From Syntrophaceae bacterium (GTDB lineage: Bacteria > Desulfobacterota > SM23-61): a stretch of 39,416 nucleotides of DNA. Positions 19,703-27,235 of this stretch are shown here, piece by piece (the stretch's first letter is position 1; each line of letters opens with the position of its first letter). Position numbers and translations under genes: made by a program. Below the pieces are notes generated by a model. It saw only the letters and a program-made list of their open reading frames with translations. It had not been told where the DNA came from and ran no database searches. The stretch lies in contig JACAEW010000049.1 in NCBI GenBank assembly GCA_013388675.1, positions 1 to 39,416 on the forward strand, in the 5' to 3' direction.

Positions 19703-20665
19703 ATGGCTAAAGCAATCGAACAGTTGCCTTCCGGAATAACCATCGGCCACGCCGGCCTGGGATACCGCGGCGGGGTGGCGGGGAGCGTTCGGCAGCAGGT
19801 CCACGACGGGGATACCATCGTCGTCCGGGCCATCGGGAACTTCGGGGTGCGATTCTTGGGTGTTGATGCGCCGGAAATCAGCTTTACGATCCCCGGGGAA
19901 CGCACCTTTCGCGGCCTCTCCGATCCCCGATGGGAAGAATTTCTCTCCAAGCCATTCGACGAGAAATATCCTCCCTTCGATCCCCCCTTGAGCCAGGGCC
20001 TGCGGCAGCACCTGAAGGCCCGGGTGGGGGTGGGAACCGCCCTGAACCATCGCCGCCATGCCGAGGCGGCGGAGGACCTGCTGGAAGAAGAGGTCCGCAA
20101 GGACCTGAGCGCCCTCGGCCAGGCGGAAGAGGACTTTCGGTTTTACCTGGTGTTTGCCGCCGAGGTCATGGACCGCTACGGCAGGCTTCTCAGCTTCCTA
20201 AACCGATTTCAGCCGGAACCCTTTACTCCGGAGGAACGGCCCTTCAGCTATAACGAGCGCCTGTTGCGCGAGGGGAGAGTGATGCCTTATTTTATTTGGC
20301 CCAACATCAACCCCTTTCGAAAACAGGGGTCCTCCGTGCAGGCGGTCATCCCTCCGGGAAAGGCGAGCCAAATCGCGGAAGAGGACAGCGCCCTGCGCCA
20401 GGCCCGCGGATGGGTTCGTGCCGCCCGGCAGAAGAAGATGGGGATATTCGATGGGAGCGATCCCCTGAGACTTTTACCGTTCGAAGTCCGGTTTCTGGCC
20501 CGAAGACGCCCGCCGGACCGGTGGGTTATCGATTTAAGCAAGGATGACAATCTTTTAATCAGGCCCGAGAAGTACTACGCCGTTGCCAATATGGAAGACC
20601 GTCTGTTCATCCCGGAAGAATATGGGCCTTTATTCATGCAGGCGGGGTGGAAAAAGAAGAAATGA
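19703..20665 (+). CDS. Staphylococcal-nuclease-like (SNase) domain protein
   Basis: A 320-residue protein whose core matches the thermonuclease fold: DGDTIVV (Asp35, Asp37), VRFLGVDAPE (Arg50, Asp55, Glu58), MDRYGRLLSFL with the second catalytic Arg, and YNERLLREGRVMPY. All catalytic positions are retained, so phosphodiesterase activity is plausible. It is unusual in having no signal peptide and in carrying about 95 extra residues between the DAPE strand and the DRYGR motif, plus a C-terminal extension of about 60 residues after the fold. A GGGGGTGAT ribosome-binding site precedes the ATG. It lies directly after the repeat element. Confidence 0.8.
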   Translation: MAKAIEQLPSGITIGHAGLGYRGGVAGSVRQQVHDGDTIVVRAIGNFGVRFLGVDAPEISFTIPGERTFRGLSDPRWEEFLSKPFDEKYPPFDPPLSQGLRQHLKARVGVGTALNHRRHAEAAEDLLEEEVRKDLSALGQAEEDFRFYLVFAAEVMDRYGRLLSFLNRFQPEPFTPEERPFSYNERLLREGRVMPYFIWPNINPFRKQGSSVQAVIPPGKASQIAEEDSALRQARGWVRAARQKKMGIFDGSDPLRLLPFEVRFLARRRPPDRWVIDLSKDDNLLIRPEKYYAVANMEDRLFIPEEYGPLFMQAGWKKKK

Positions 20666-20740
20666 ACTAGCCGCAAAACCCTTGCGAACCTTCAGTCCGG
20701 GGAACGGTCTCCGGAGTCCGGTCCTTTCCCGCGAACATCC

Positions 20741-21226
20741 ATGAAACTTTTCCTTTTCTTTTTTTCCCTTGGCCTTCTCCCTTTTCCGCTCCAAGCCGGC
20801 GAGAACCCCCGGGTCCGAAATCTTCGGGACCTTCCCGCCTTTCGGGTCCTGGTTGAACACCTCACTCCCGATGCCAGGCAGGCGGGAATCTCGGAAGAAG
20901 CCATCGAAAGTCAGGTGCGGGCGAACTTTCGTAAATTTCTTCCCCATATTTCTTTGGAGGAAAGAGAAGGCCCTTCGATCTACATTCGGATCGTGCTTCA
21001 CAAGAGAAAAGCGGAAGACCTTTATTATGGGATGATCGGCTTGAGCATCGACAGGCCGGTCATGGTATTATCCTCGAAAGGAGATTTTCCCACTCTCTCG
21101 CAGGTTTGGGAGAGAACCGCAGTTTTCTCGGGCAGGGATCCCCTCTTGGGGGTTTTTGAAATTCTTGCCAGGCTGCTCAATCAGCTCATCGAGGATTTGA
21201 AAGCCGCAAATCCTCCACCCCGATAA
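20741..21226 (+). CDS. Exported protein of unknown function
   Basis: I do not recognise this 161-residue protein. It begins with a signal peptide (MKLFLFFFSLGLLPFPLQAG), so it is probably periplasmic. The mature part mixes charged helices with hydrophobic strands (IYIRIVLH, YYGMIGLSIDRPVMVL) and ends with an amphipathic helix LLNQLIEDLKAAN. No Cys remains in the mature chain. It is 17 bases before the thiamine-binding gene, so the two probably share a message. No clear ribosome-binding site precedes the ATG. Confidence 0.65.
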   Translation: MKLFLFFFSLGLLPFPLQAGENPRVRNLRDLPAFRVLVEHLTPDARQAGISEEAIESQVRANFRKFLPHISLEEREGPSIYIRIVLHKRKAEDLYYGMIGLSIDRPVMVLSSKGDFPTLSQVWERTAVFSGRDPLLGVFEILARLLNQLIEDLKAANPPPR

Positions 21227-21243
21227 AAGAAAGGAGAAAAAGG

Positions 21244-21543
21244 ATGGCTCTCATGCAGATCGTCATCTCCCCCCGGATCTACCAAGGGGAAAGCCTCAGT
21301 CCCTACGTGGCGGAAATCCACAAATATCTGAAGAAGACCAAGTTTCCCCATACCCTTCATGATATGGGGACCATTGTGGAGGGCAAGGCCGGAGAGCTGC
21401 TGGCGCTGGCTCGAAAGCTTCATGAGATTCCTTTCAAAAAAGGGGTCACTCGAGTTTATACAACCATCCAGCTCGATGACCGCAGGGACAAGAAAGTGGT
21501 TCTGGGAGACAAGATCAAATCGGTGCGAAGCGAAATGCGGTGA
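21244..21543 (+). CDS. MTH1187-family thiamine-binding protein
   Basis: A 99-residue protein of the MTH1187/YkoF-like (PF01910, formerly DUF77) family, a small ferredoxin-like fold whose members bind thiamine or related pyrimidines. Family marks include the N-terminal MQIVISPRI, then FPHTLHDMGTIVEG and the closing GVTRVYTTIQLDDRRDK. An AAAGGAG site lies before the ATG. It is the last gene of the plus-strand run and is followed 20 bases later by a strong terminator. No other thiamine gene lies nearby. Confidence 0.85.
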   Translation: MALMQIVISPRIYQGESLSPYVAEIHKYLKKTKFPHTLHDMGTIVEGKAGELLALARKLHEIPFKKGVTRVYTTIQLDDRRDKKVVLGDKIKSVRSEMR

Positions 21544-21561
21544 TCAAGGAAAGCTCGCCGA

Positions 21562-21603
21562 AAAAAAGGACCGGCCCTGGATTTCCAAGGCCGGTCCTTT
21601 TTT
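21562..21603. terminator. Strong bidirectional intrinsic terminator
   Basis: AAAAAAGGACCGGCC (21562-21576) pairs perfectly with GGCCGGTCCTTTTTT (21589-21603), and TGG-ATTT-CCA in the loop can extend the stem. U-runs on both strands let it end both the plus-strand run and the converging nrfD gene. Confidence 0.93.
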
Positions 21604-21624
21604 GGAGGGCTCCCCTTGAAACTA

Positions 21625-22551
21625 CTAGGTTAGATGGACGGACTGGCCGCCGATTACAATGATCACCCGCATCACGAAAATCCCGATAATTACCAGGGCC
21701 GCGGAGCAATACTGGACCGCCGGGATCATCCTGGTTTTGGGATGGGCCAGCAGGCCCAGGGGCAGAAAGGCCCCCAGCAGGAGTTCAATCCCCAGGAACC
21801 AGAACGCGTACTCCCCGGTGGTCAGGAGCTGCAGCATGGCGTAGGATTCCGTATCCGAAGAGGCCAACACCGTGAGGTCGCTGCCGATGAGGAAAAGGTC
21901 CGCCACGATAAAGATGATGAACAGGCGAAGCAGAGTTCCGATGACTCCGCGCTGTTTCTCAACCTGCGCCTCGCTCATGGCGGGGGCATTCCGGCGGAGC
22001 CAGATATTGCTCAGAATGATGAGTACGGCCAGCCCGCAAACCATGGCGGAAACCATGAAGAGGGCCGGGTTCAGGGCCGTATTCCAGAACGCCCGGGCCT
22101 TGGAAAGAGCCAGGAAGAATCCCGTGTATCCATGACCGGCAATGGCCACCGGAAGGCCGATGAGGCCCCATGCCCGGGCCTGTTTGGAATTCTCCTGAAG
22201 GACATGGTAGGTGTACCCGACGCAAACGATGGCGTCCAGGGTCAGAAAGATGCTGCCCCAGGTCAGGGGAGAGCTCGGGTTCAGGTACACGAAAAGATGC
22301 CAGAAGCGAAAGGGCTGATTCAGGTCCAGGATGAGAAGGACCGGCGCGCACATGAGAAGAAGCAGAGCGCTCACCGCCCCGATTTTGGCCGTGGGCTTCC
22401 ACTCTTCTTTCTTCATCAGAGTGGCAATGACCGAGGTAATGTACAGACCGGCCATGGAACCGGTTAGGAAGAAATAAACGGCGATTGGCCAACCGATGGG
22501 CATGGCCGAATTGGCGAATTCCGGAAGGTTGTAAATAACGCTTAGGTCCAT
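21625..22551 (-). CDS. Orphan NrfD/PsrC-type membrane subunit
   Basis: A 308-residue polytopic protein with about eight or nine hydrophobic segments, matching the NrfD/PsrC family of quinone-interacting anchors in polysulfide, nitrite, DMSO-type and related reductases. Typical stretches are MPIGWPIAVYFFLTGSMAG near the start, LDLNQPFRFWHLF and the later TTGEYAFWFLGIELLLGAFLP. The ATG at 22551 follows GGGGGGATT and is preferred over 22566. NrfD proteins normally sit beside an Fe-S subunit and a catalytic subunit; neither is encoded in this window. It has its own sigma-54 promoter at 22595-22609. Its electron partner is unknown. Confidence 0.87.
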   Translation of the reverse strand: MDLSVIYNLPEFANSAMPIGWPIAVYFFLTGSMAGLYITSVIATLMKKEEWKPTAKIGAVSALLLLMCAPVLLILDLNQPFRFWHLFVYLNPSSPLTWGSIFLTLDAIVCVGYTYHVLQENSKQARAWGLIGLPVAIAGHGYTGFFLALSKARAFWNTALNPALFMVSAMVCGLAVLIILSNIWLRRNAPAMSEAQVEKQRGVIGTLLRLFIIFIVADLFLIGSDLTVLASSDTESYAMLQLLTTGEYAFWFLGIELLLGAFLPLGLLAHPKTRMIPAVQYCSAALVIIGIFVMRVIIVIGGQSVHLT

Positions 22552-22594
22552 GGTGAATCCCCCCATTTTAAATGGTCTTTGCTTTTTTGATTTA

Positions 22595-22609
22595 GCAAAC
22601 GGTGTGCCA
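22595..22609 (-). promoter_or_regulatory. Sigma-54 (-24/-12) promoter of the nrfD gene
   Basis: On the minus strand TGGCACACCGTTTGC has GG and GC separated by 10 bases and matches the TGGCAC-N5-TTGC consensus closely. The expected transcription start near 22583 leaves a leader of about 30 bases. Such promoters need an enhancer-binding ATPase, and palindromes at 22713 and 22795 are suitably placed for one. Confidence 0.82.
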
Positions 22610-22712
22610 ATTAGGATGATTCCGGGGAACTTTAAAAATTTGAAATCATTTAAAAAGGTTAAGCGTAGGCATCCTTCCCCGTTCGAGGTAGAAAGATCGG
22701 AAAGGAGAGGCG

Positions 22713-22734
22713 AATGCAGTAAATTTACTGCATT
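22713..22734. promoter_or_regulatory. Perfect 22-bp palindrome, probable activator site for nrfD
   Basis: The core ATGCAGTAAATTTACTGCAT extends by one further base pair on each side. It is centred about 140 bases upstream of the predicted nrfD start of transcription, a usual distance for a sigma-54 enhancer-binding protein. Confidence 0.7.
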
Positions 22735-22794
22735 TTAGTCATTTGAATCTGTAATATTTCAAGGGGTTATAAAAAGGCATTGATTTAATGAGGC

Positions 22795-22814
22795 ATGCCA
22801 TTTTTTTACTGCAT
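22795..22814. promoter_or_regulatory. Second, imperfect copy of the nrfD upstream palindrome
   Basis: ATGCCATTTTTTTACTGCAT keeps one complete half-site (TTTACTGCAT) and the outer ATGC of the other. Its centre is 81 bases from the perfect copy. It touches the tctA stop codon. Confidence 0.55.
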
Positions 22815-24310
22815 CAAGAAGTCCGATTCTTTTTGGCTCTTTCCAGGAAAGCGGCCAGAAACGGGAAAAGCCAGATAATTACGGTTATCGTGCCCAGTAT
22901 GGCGCCGATCGGGCGCATGAAAAAGAGGGTCAGGTCCCAATCTGACTTGATCATGCTGGTCATGAAATTCTGCTCTAATATCGGCCCCAGAACGAGGCCC
23001 AGGACAATCGGTGCCACCGGATACCCGTTGGCTTCCATGAAGTAGCCGATGATCCCCATGATCCCTAGTATCCCGATATCAAAGACGCTGTTGTTGATGG
23101 CAAAGGCCCCGGTGATGGCAAACATGAGGATTCCCGGGATGAGGATGTTCTTGGGAACCCGGAGCATCTGGGAACTGGTTTTCACCGCCAGATACCCGAA
23201 GGGGATCATTAAAATATTGGCCACGATGAAGGCCAGGTAGACAGCGTAAATGATCTGGGGCTGCTGCTCGAAGATCATCGGGCCGGGACGGAGCCCCTTC
23301 ATGAAGAGGACGCCGATGACGATGGCGGTGATGGAGTCCCCGGGGATCCCGAAGACGAGCGCCGGGACCCAGTCGCCGGCAAGGCAGGAATTGTTGGCGG
23401 TCCCGGAATCAATGATCGATTCGATGGAGCCGTAGCCGTATTTCTCGGGCTCCTTGGAGCCTCTCTTGGAAACGGCATAGGCGAGCCAGGCGGCGATATC
23501 GGCTCCGGCTCCTGGAAGAATGCCAATGAAAGTCCCCAGAAGCCCGGACCGCAGAACATTCCATTTATACTTTATGAAAAGTTTCCCCGTGCCCTGAAAA
23601 ATCTTTCCGGCCTGGACCCGGGCGATGGCGAATTTCATCTCCCCCTGCATGACATTGCGCATGACCTCGGAGATGCCGAAAACCCCGATCATGGCCGGGA
23701 TAAAAGAAATCCCGTTCAGCAGCTCCACGCTGCCGAAAGTAAAACGGGGGTACCCCAGAGTGATGTCTACGCCGATGGTGGAAAGGAAGAGGCCCAGAAG
23801 CATGGCCAGGGCCCCCTTAACCTGCGATCCCCGGGAAACCATGACCGTGGCGCTGAGTCCCAGGGCGGCCAGCCAGAAATACTCGAAGGAAGAAAAATTC
23901 ATCGCTACTTCGGCCAGCATCGGGGCTGAGGTCATGAGCACCACAGCGCCCATCAGGCCCCCGATGGCGGAGAAGACCACGTCCACCCCCAGGACCATTT
24001 CCGCCTTGCCCTGCTGGGTCAGGGCGAAGGAATCATGGGTATAGGCGGCGGAAGAAGGGGTTCCGGGGATTCGCACCAGGGCCGCCGGAATATCCCCGGC
24101 AAATATGGCCATGGCCGACATGGTCACGATGGAAACCAGGGCCGGAACCGGATCCATGAAGAAAGTGAAGGGAATGAGCAGGGAGGCGGCCAGGGTGGCG
24201 CTTAAGCCCGGAATGGAGCCGACGAACAAACCGTAAAGAGAGCAGATGCAGATGACCAGCAAGACCTTCGGCGCCATGAGAAGGCCGAGGCCCTGAATTA
24301 GAAAATCCAT
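22814..24310 (-). CDS. tctA: Tripartite tricarboxylate transporter large membrane subunit TctA
   Basis: A 498-residue protein with about 12 membrane segments and the two signature regions of TctA: GSIPGLSATLAASLLIPFTF near the N-terminus and FGIPGDSITAIVIGVLFMKG in the second half. TctA forms the ion-coupled channel that takes solute delivered by TctC. GGTGAGG lies before the ATG. The start is four bases after the tctB stop, so the pair is probably translationally coupled. Substrates of such systems range from citrate to other carboxylates; the neighbouring hydroxyacid dehydrogenase hints at a hydroxycarboxylate. Confidence 0.95.
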   Translation of the reverse strand: MDFLIQGLGLLMAPKVLLVICICSLYGLFVGSIPGLSATLAASLLIPFTFFMDPVPALVSIVTMSAMAIFAGDIPAALVRIPGTPSSAAYTHDSFALTQQGKAEMVLGVDVVFSAIGGLMGAVVLMTSAPMLAEVAMNFSSFEYFWLAALGLSATVMVSRGSQVKGALAMLLGLFLSTIGVDITLGYPRFTFGSVELLNGISFIPAMIGVFGISEVMRNVMQGEMKFAIARVQAGKIFQGTGKLFIKYKWNVLRSGLLGTFIGILPGAGADIAAWLAYAVSKRGSKEPEKYGYGSIESIIDSGTANNSCLAGDWVPALVFGIPGDSITAIVIGVLFMKGLRPGPMIFEQQPQIIYAVYLAFIVANILMIPFGYLAVKTSSQMLRVPKNILIPGILMFAITGAFAINNSVFDIGILGIMGIIGYFMEANGYPVAPIVLGLVLGPILEQNFMTSMIKSDWDLTLFFMRPIGAILGTITVIIWLFPFLAAFLERAKKNRTS

Positions 24311-24314
24311 ATCC

Positions 24315-24773
24315 TCACCACCCTAATAAACCGATTGGCAGGGGAACCCTGAGAAGCTTCGAGAAGATAAGGAAAACAAAGCAGACCAGAGCGACCGAGA
24401 CGATCGACCTTTTCAGAAGGGATACCCGCAGCTTTGTCATTAGTGTAAAGAGTATGGCAACCCCGGAAATGATAAATCCCAGCTTGTTGGCCAGGGCGAT
24501 AAACGCGGCAATCAGGATGATCACCAGGATGGGGTTGAAATAATTCAGGGGGATTTCCTCCCCGGGAGAAGACTCTTCTTTAACCTTCTTGGTTTTCCAT
24601 CCGTTATATATTACGAGAGACCCGAAAAAGATGAAGAGCGTTCCCAAAACTTGGGGGAAAAGAGAAGGGCCCGGATGTCCCTTGTCCAGGCCCGGGAATT
24701 GAAATGTCATCGCCCAGATAAAAACCCCGAGGGCAACAAAAATCCCTCCGCCGATATAATCATTCTTTCCCAT
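24315..24773 (-). CDS. tctB: Tripartite tricarboxylate transporter small membrane subunit TctB
   Basis: A 152-residue protein with four predicted membrane segments and a hydrophilic loop between the second and third (KTKKVKEESSPGEE), the pattern of the TctB family (PF07331). The ORF track begins at a TTG (24791), but ATG at 24773 (MGKNDYIGGG) has AGGATGG 8 bases before it and matches the usual N-terminus. It lies between tctC and tctA. A hairpin precedes it and could lower its expression relative to tctC. Confidence 0.92.
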   Translation of the reverse strand: MGKNDYIGGGIFVALGVFIWAMTFQFPGLDKGHPGPSLFPQVLGTLFIFFGSLVIYNGWKTKKVKEESSPGEEIPLNYFNPILVIILIAAFIALANKLGFIISGVAILFTLMTKLRVSLLKRSIVSVALVCFVFLIFSKLLRVPLPIGLLGW

Positions 24774-24800
24774 GATGCAACCATCCTGCAAAAACGACGA

Positions 24801-24829
24801 AAGCGGTCCGGATGCACTCCGGACCGCTT
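24801..24829 (-). terminator. Intercistronic hairpin between tctC and tctB
   Basis: AAGCGGTCCGGA and TCCGGACCGCTT form a perfect 12-bp stem with a 5-base loop. On the minus strand it is followed by TTTCGTCGTTTTT, so it may be a partial terminator or an RNA stabiliser giving more binding protein than channel. Confidence 0.75.
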
Positions 24830-24850
24830 CGCCAAGTCAATGTCCTGCGC

Positions 24851-25834
24851 CTATTTAATAAGCCCGGCCTCTTTCATGATCTTGCCCTTCACTTCATCCT
24901 GCTCCGCAAGGAACTTGTCGAATTCCGCGGCCGGCTTCCACCAGATTCCGTATCCGTTCTTATCCATAAATTCCTTGAACTTCGGGCTCTTGACCGCCTT
25001 GTCCAGGGATTTTTCCAGCACGGCGACGACTTCCGGCGGAGTTCCCTTCGGAACGGTAATCCCCCGCCAGGCACCCTCCGCCCAGTTCAGACCCAGCTCT
25101 TTGAGGGTGGGAACATCGGGGAACAGGTCAGCCCGCTTTTCAGCCATGACCGCCAGAGGCCGGACTTTCTTGGCTTCGATCAGGGCCCGGGCCTCGGGCA
25201 GGCTGCAGGGAACCACCTGCACGCCGCCGGCCATCATTTCCTGCAGGGCGGGAGCTGCCCCGTTGCTGGGAACCCAGGGAATCGCATCGACCGAAATCCC
25301 GGCGGTTTTCAGCCAGCCCGCCCGGGCCAGGTCCCAGATGCCACCCTTCCCGGTTCCGGAAGCCTTCAATTTTCCGGGATTGGCCTTGGCATAGTCCTGG
25401 AGCTCCTTCAGGGTCTTCCACGGCGAGTCCATCCGCACGTTCACCGCGGCGGGATCGAAATTGATAAGGGCGGCGCCCTTTACGTCCTTGTAATTCAACT
25501 TGGCCAGGCCCATCCAGTGCATCATGGTAATTTCCACCGTGGCGATGCACATGGTGTATCCATCCGGATCAGCGGTTGCCGCCGCAGTATGCCCGACCGC
25601 GCCGCTGCCTCCCGTCCGGTTCACAACGTTGACCGGCTGTCCCAAGTCCTGCTCCATCAGAACCGCCAGCATCCGGGCCACGGCATCGGTCCCTCCCCCC
25701 GCACCCCAGGGGCAGATGATGGTCATGGGACGGGACGGAAACTTCTGGGCCGCGCCGTCAGAGCTGGAAAAACCCAGGATCAGGGTGACGATCCCGAAAA
25801 CCATGAAAGCCTTCTGAAAAATACCTTTGCGCAT
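24851..25834 (-). CDS. tctC: Tripartite tricarboxylate transporter substrate-binding protein TctC (Bug family)
   Basis: The 327-residue protein has a signal peptide (MRKGIFQKAFMVFGIVTLIL, cut near GAA-Q) and a Bug-family fold: FPSRPMTIICPWGAGGGTDAVAR at the mature N-terminus, VNRTGGSGAVG with the ligand-binding loop, and PDGYT. It captures a carboxylate in the periplasm and hands it to TctAB. GGAAAGGAG is well placed before the ATG. It lies 90 bases downstream of the hydroxyacid dehydrogenase gene on the same strand. The ligand cannot be told from sequence. Confidence 0.94.
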   Translation of the reverse strand: MRKGIFQKAFMVFGIVTLILGFSSSDGAAQKFPSRPMTIICPWGAGGGTDAVARMLAVLMEQDLGQPVNVVNRTGGSGAVGHTAAATADPDGYTMCIATVEITMMHWMGLAKLNYKDVKGAALINFDPAAVNVRMDSPWKTLKELQDYAKANPGKLKASGTGKGGIWDLARAGWLKTAGISVDAIPWVPSNGAAPALQEMMAGGVQVVPCSLPEARALIEAKKVRPLAVMAEKRADLFPDVPTLKELGLNWAEGAWRGITVPKGTPPEVVAVLEKSLDKAVKSPKFKEFMDKNGYGIWWKPAAEFDKFLAEQDEVKGKIMKEAGLIK

Positions 25835-25924
25835 GTTCTCTTTCTCCTTTCCTTCAAGTAGCTGCTACCTTTATAATTTTATGAGAGCGACCGGAAAAGA
25901 ACAAGACCGAATTTCATAAAAATT

Positions 25925-26986
25925 TCAACAGGATTTTTCTCTCTTTCCGGGAACCCTGATCTCTTTACCCCCAGAATATAGGACGGAAGAGGACACCTCG
26001 GCCAGCGACTTGCACCCGGCATAAATCATGGCCGTCTTCAACTGGTCGGCGTACTGGTTGAGCAGCAGGGCCACTCCTTCTTTTCCTCCCCCCACCGCAG
26101 CAATCGCCATGGGCCGGCCTACCAGAACCGCCTCAGCGCCTAGGGCCAACATTTTCAGCACATCCGCTCCGCCGCGGATTCCACCGTCAACGAATATTTT
26201 GATTTTGCCCTTCACCGCCGCGGCGATTCCGGGAAGCACCTCCGCCGTCCCCGGGGTGTGATCGAGAACTCTCCCGCCGTGATTGGAGACGACGATTCCC
26301 CCGGCCCCGGCCTCCACCGCCAGTTTCGCGTCCTGGACGGTCATGACCCCCTTAAGGATGACTGGCACCTTTACCCGGGAGATGACCTTTTTCCAAGCGT
26401 TGACCGGCCAGGGGCCTGCGGGCTGCCCGGCCTTCTTCAAATGGATAATCCCCGCCGCGTCGATGTCCGTGGCAATCGCGTTGACCCCGCACTCCTCCGC
26501 CCTTCGGGCCAGGGGCAGGAAGGTCTCTTCCGGCCGCGGCTTGAGGGTGGGCACCCCCCAGCCTCCGTTGCCTTTCAACATCTCCATTCCCAAGTCGAAG
26601 AACAGGGGGTTGGGGCCGTCACAGGTGCAAGCCATGGACCCCGCCTCTTTCGCTCCCGCCACCATGGCCGACAAATAGGGCCTTTCTTCCATGGCGTTTC
26701 CCATATTGATCGCCATTCCCGCCAGGGGGGCGACGAGGATGGGCATCTTCAAAGAGCGGCCGAAAAAGTCATAGCCAATGTCCGGTTCCCGGACTTCATG
26801 GATCGTCCTCAAATTTAGCTTGATCCGGGCCAGGCTCTCGTAGTTGGCGATGAAGGAGGACCCGGTCCCGATCCCCCCGATGCCGGGCATCTCCCCCGCG
26901 CAGGCCCTTCCGTTGCAAACCGGGCACACCCGACAAGCCCCGTTGAATTTTTCCTTGGCAATCCGGTTGACTTCCTTTAATTCCAT
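25925..26986 (-). CDS. FMN-dependent alpha-hydroxyacid dehydrogenase with Cys-rich N-terminus
   Basis: From the ATG at 26986 (AAAGGA upstream) the protein has 353 residues. The TIM-barrel FMN oxidoreductase family is shown by PILVAPLAGMA, VPVILKGVMTVQDA, the active-site SNHGGRVLDH and VDGGIRGGADVLKMLALGA. The first 35 residues contain Cys18, Cys21, Cys24 and Cys29 in CRVCPVCNGRACAGEMPG, absent from classical lactate or glycolate oxidases but familiar in homologues from anaerobes; an Fe-S cluster or zinc site is possible. The enzyme probably oxidises a 2-hydroxyacid, with electrons going to an acceptor other than oxygen. It precedes tctCBA and may act on the imported substrate. Confidence 0.85.
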   Translation of the reverse strand: MELKEVNRIAKEKFNGACRVCPVCNGRACAGEMPGIGGIGTGSSFIANYESLARIKLNLRTIHEVREPDIGYDFFGRSLKMPILVAPLAGMAINMGNAMEERPYLSAMVAGAKEAGSMACTCDGPNPLFFDLGMEMLKGNGGWGVPTLKPRPEETFLPLARRAEECGVNAIATDIDAAGIIHLKKAGQPAGPWPVNAWKKVISRVKVPVILKGVMTVQDAKLAVEAGAGGIVVSNHGGRVLDHTPGTAEVLPGIAAAVKGKIKIFVDGGIRGGADVLKMLALGAEAVLVGRPMAIAAVGGGKEGVALLLNQYADQLKTAMIYAGCKSLAEVSSSVLYSGGKEIRVPGKREKSC

Positions 26987-27235
26987 AATCAATTTCCTTT
27001 GGCGAATGGATATGCCCGAACGATGCCAAAATCCCTTCCCCGGCATCTCTAGGCTTCGCATTCATTGTTGGGGAAGCAACGGTTCGGATTTTCCCCGGGG
27101 AGGCTTACTGGCGGATGAAGATCGAAGATCCTCCCGTTTCCCCATGAATGGTTCCATTGTAACTTGAATCCATTCGTTTGCAAGGGGTCCCCCCCTGCCT
27201 GTTTCCCCCTTTCATCCCTCTCTCCCGACGAGGGC

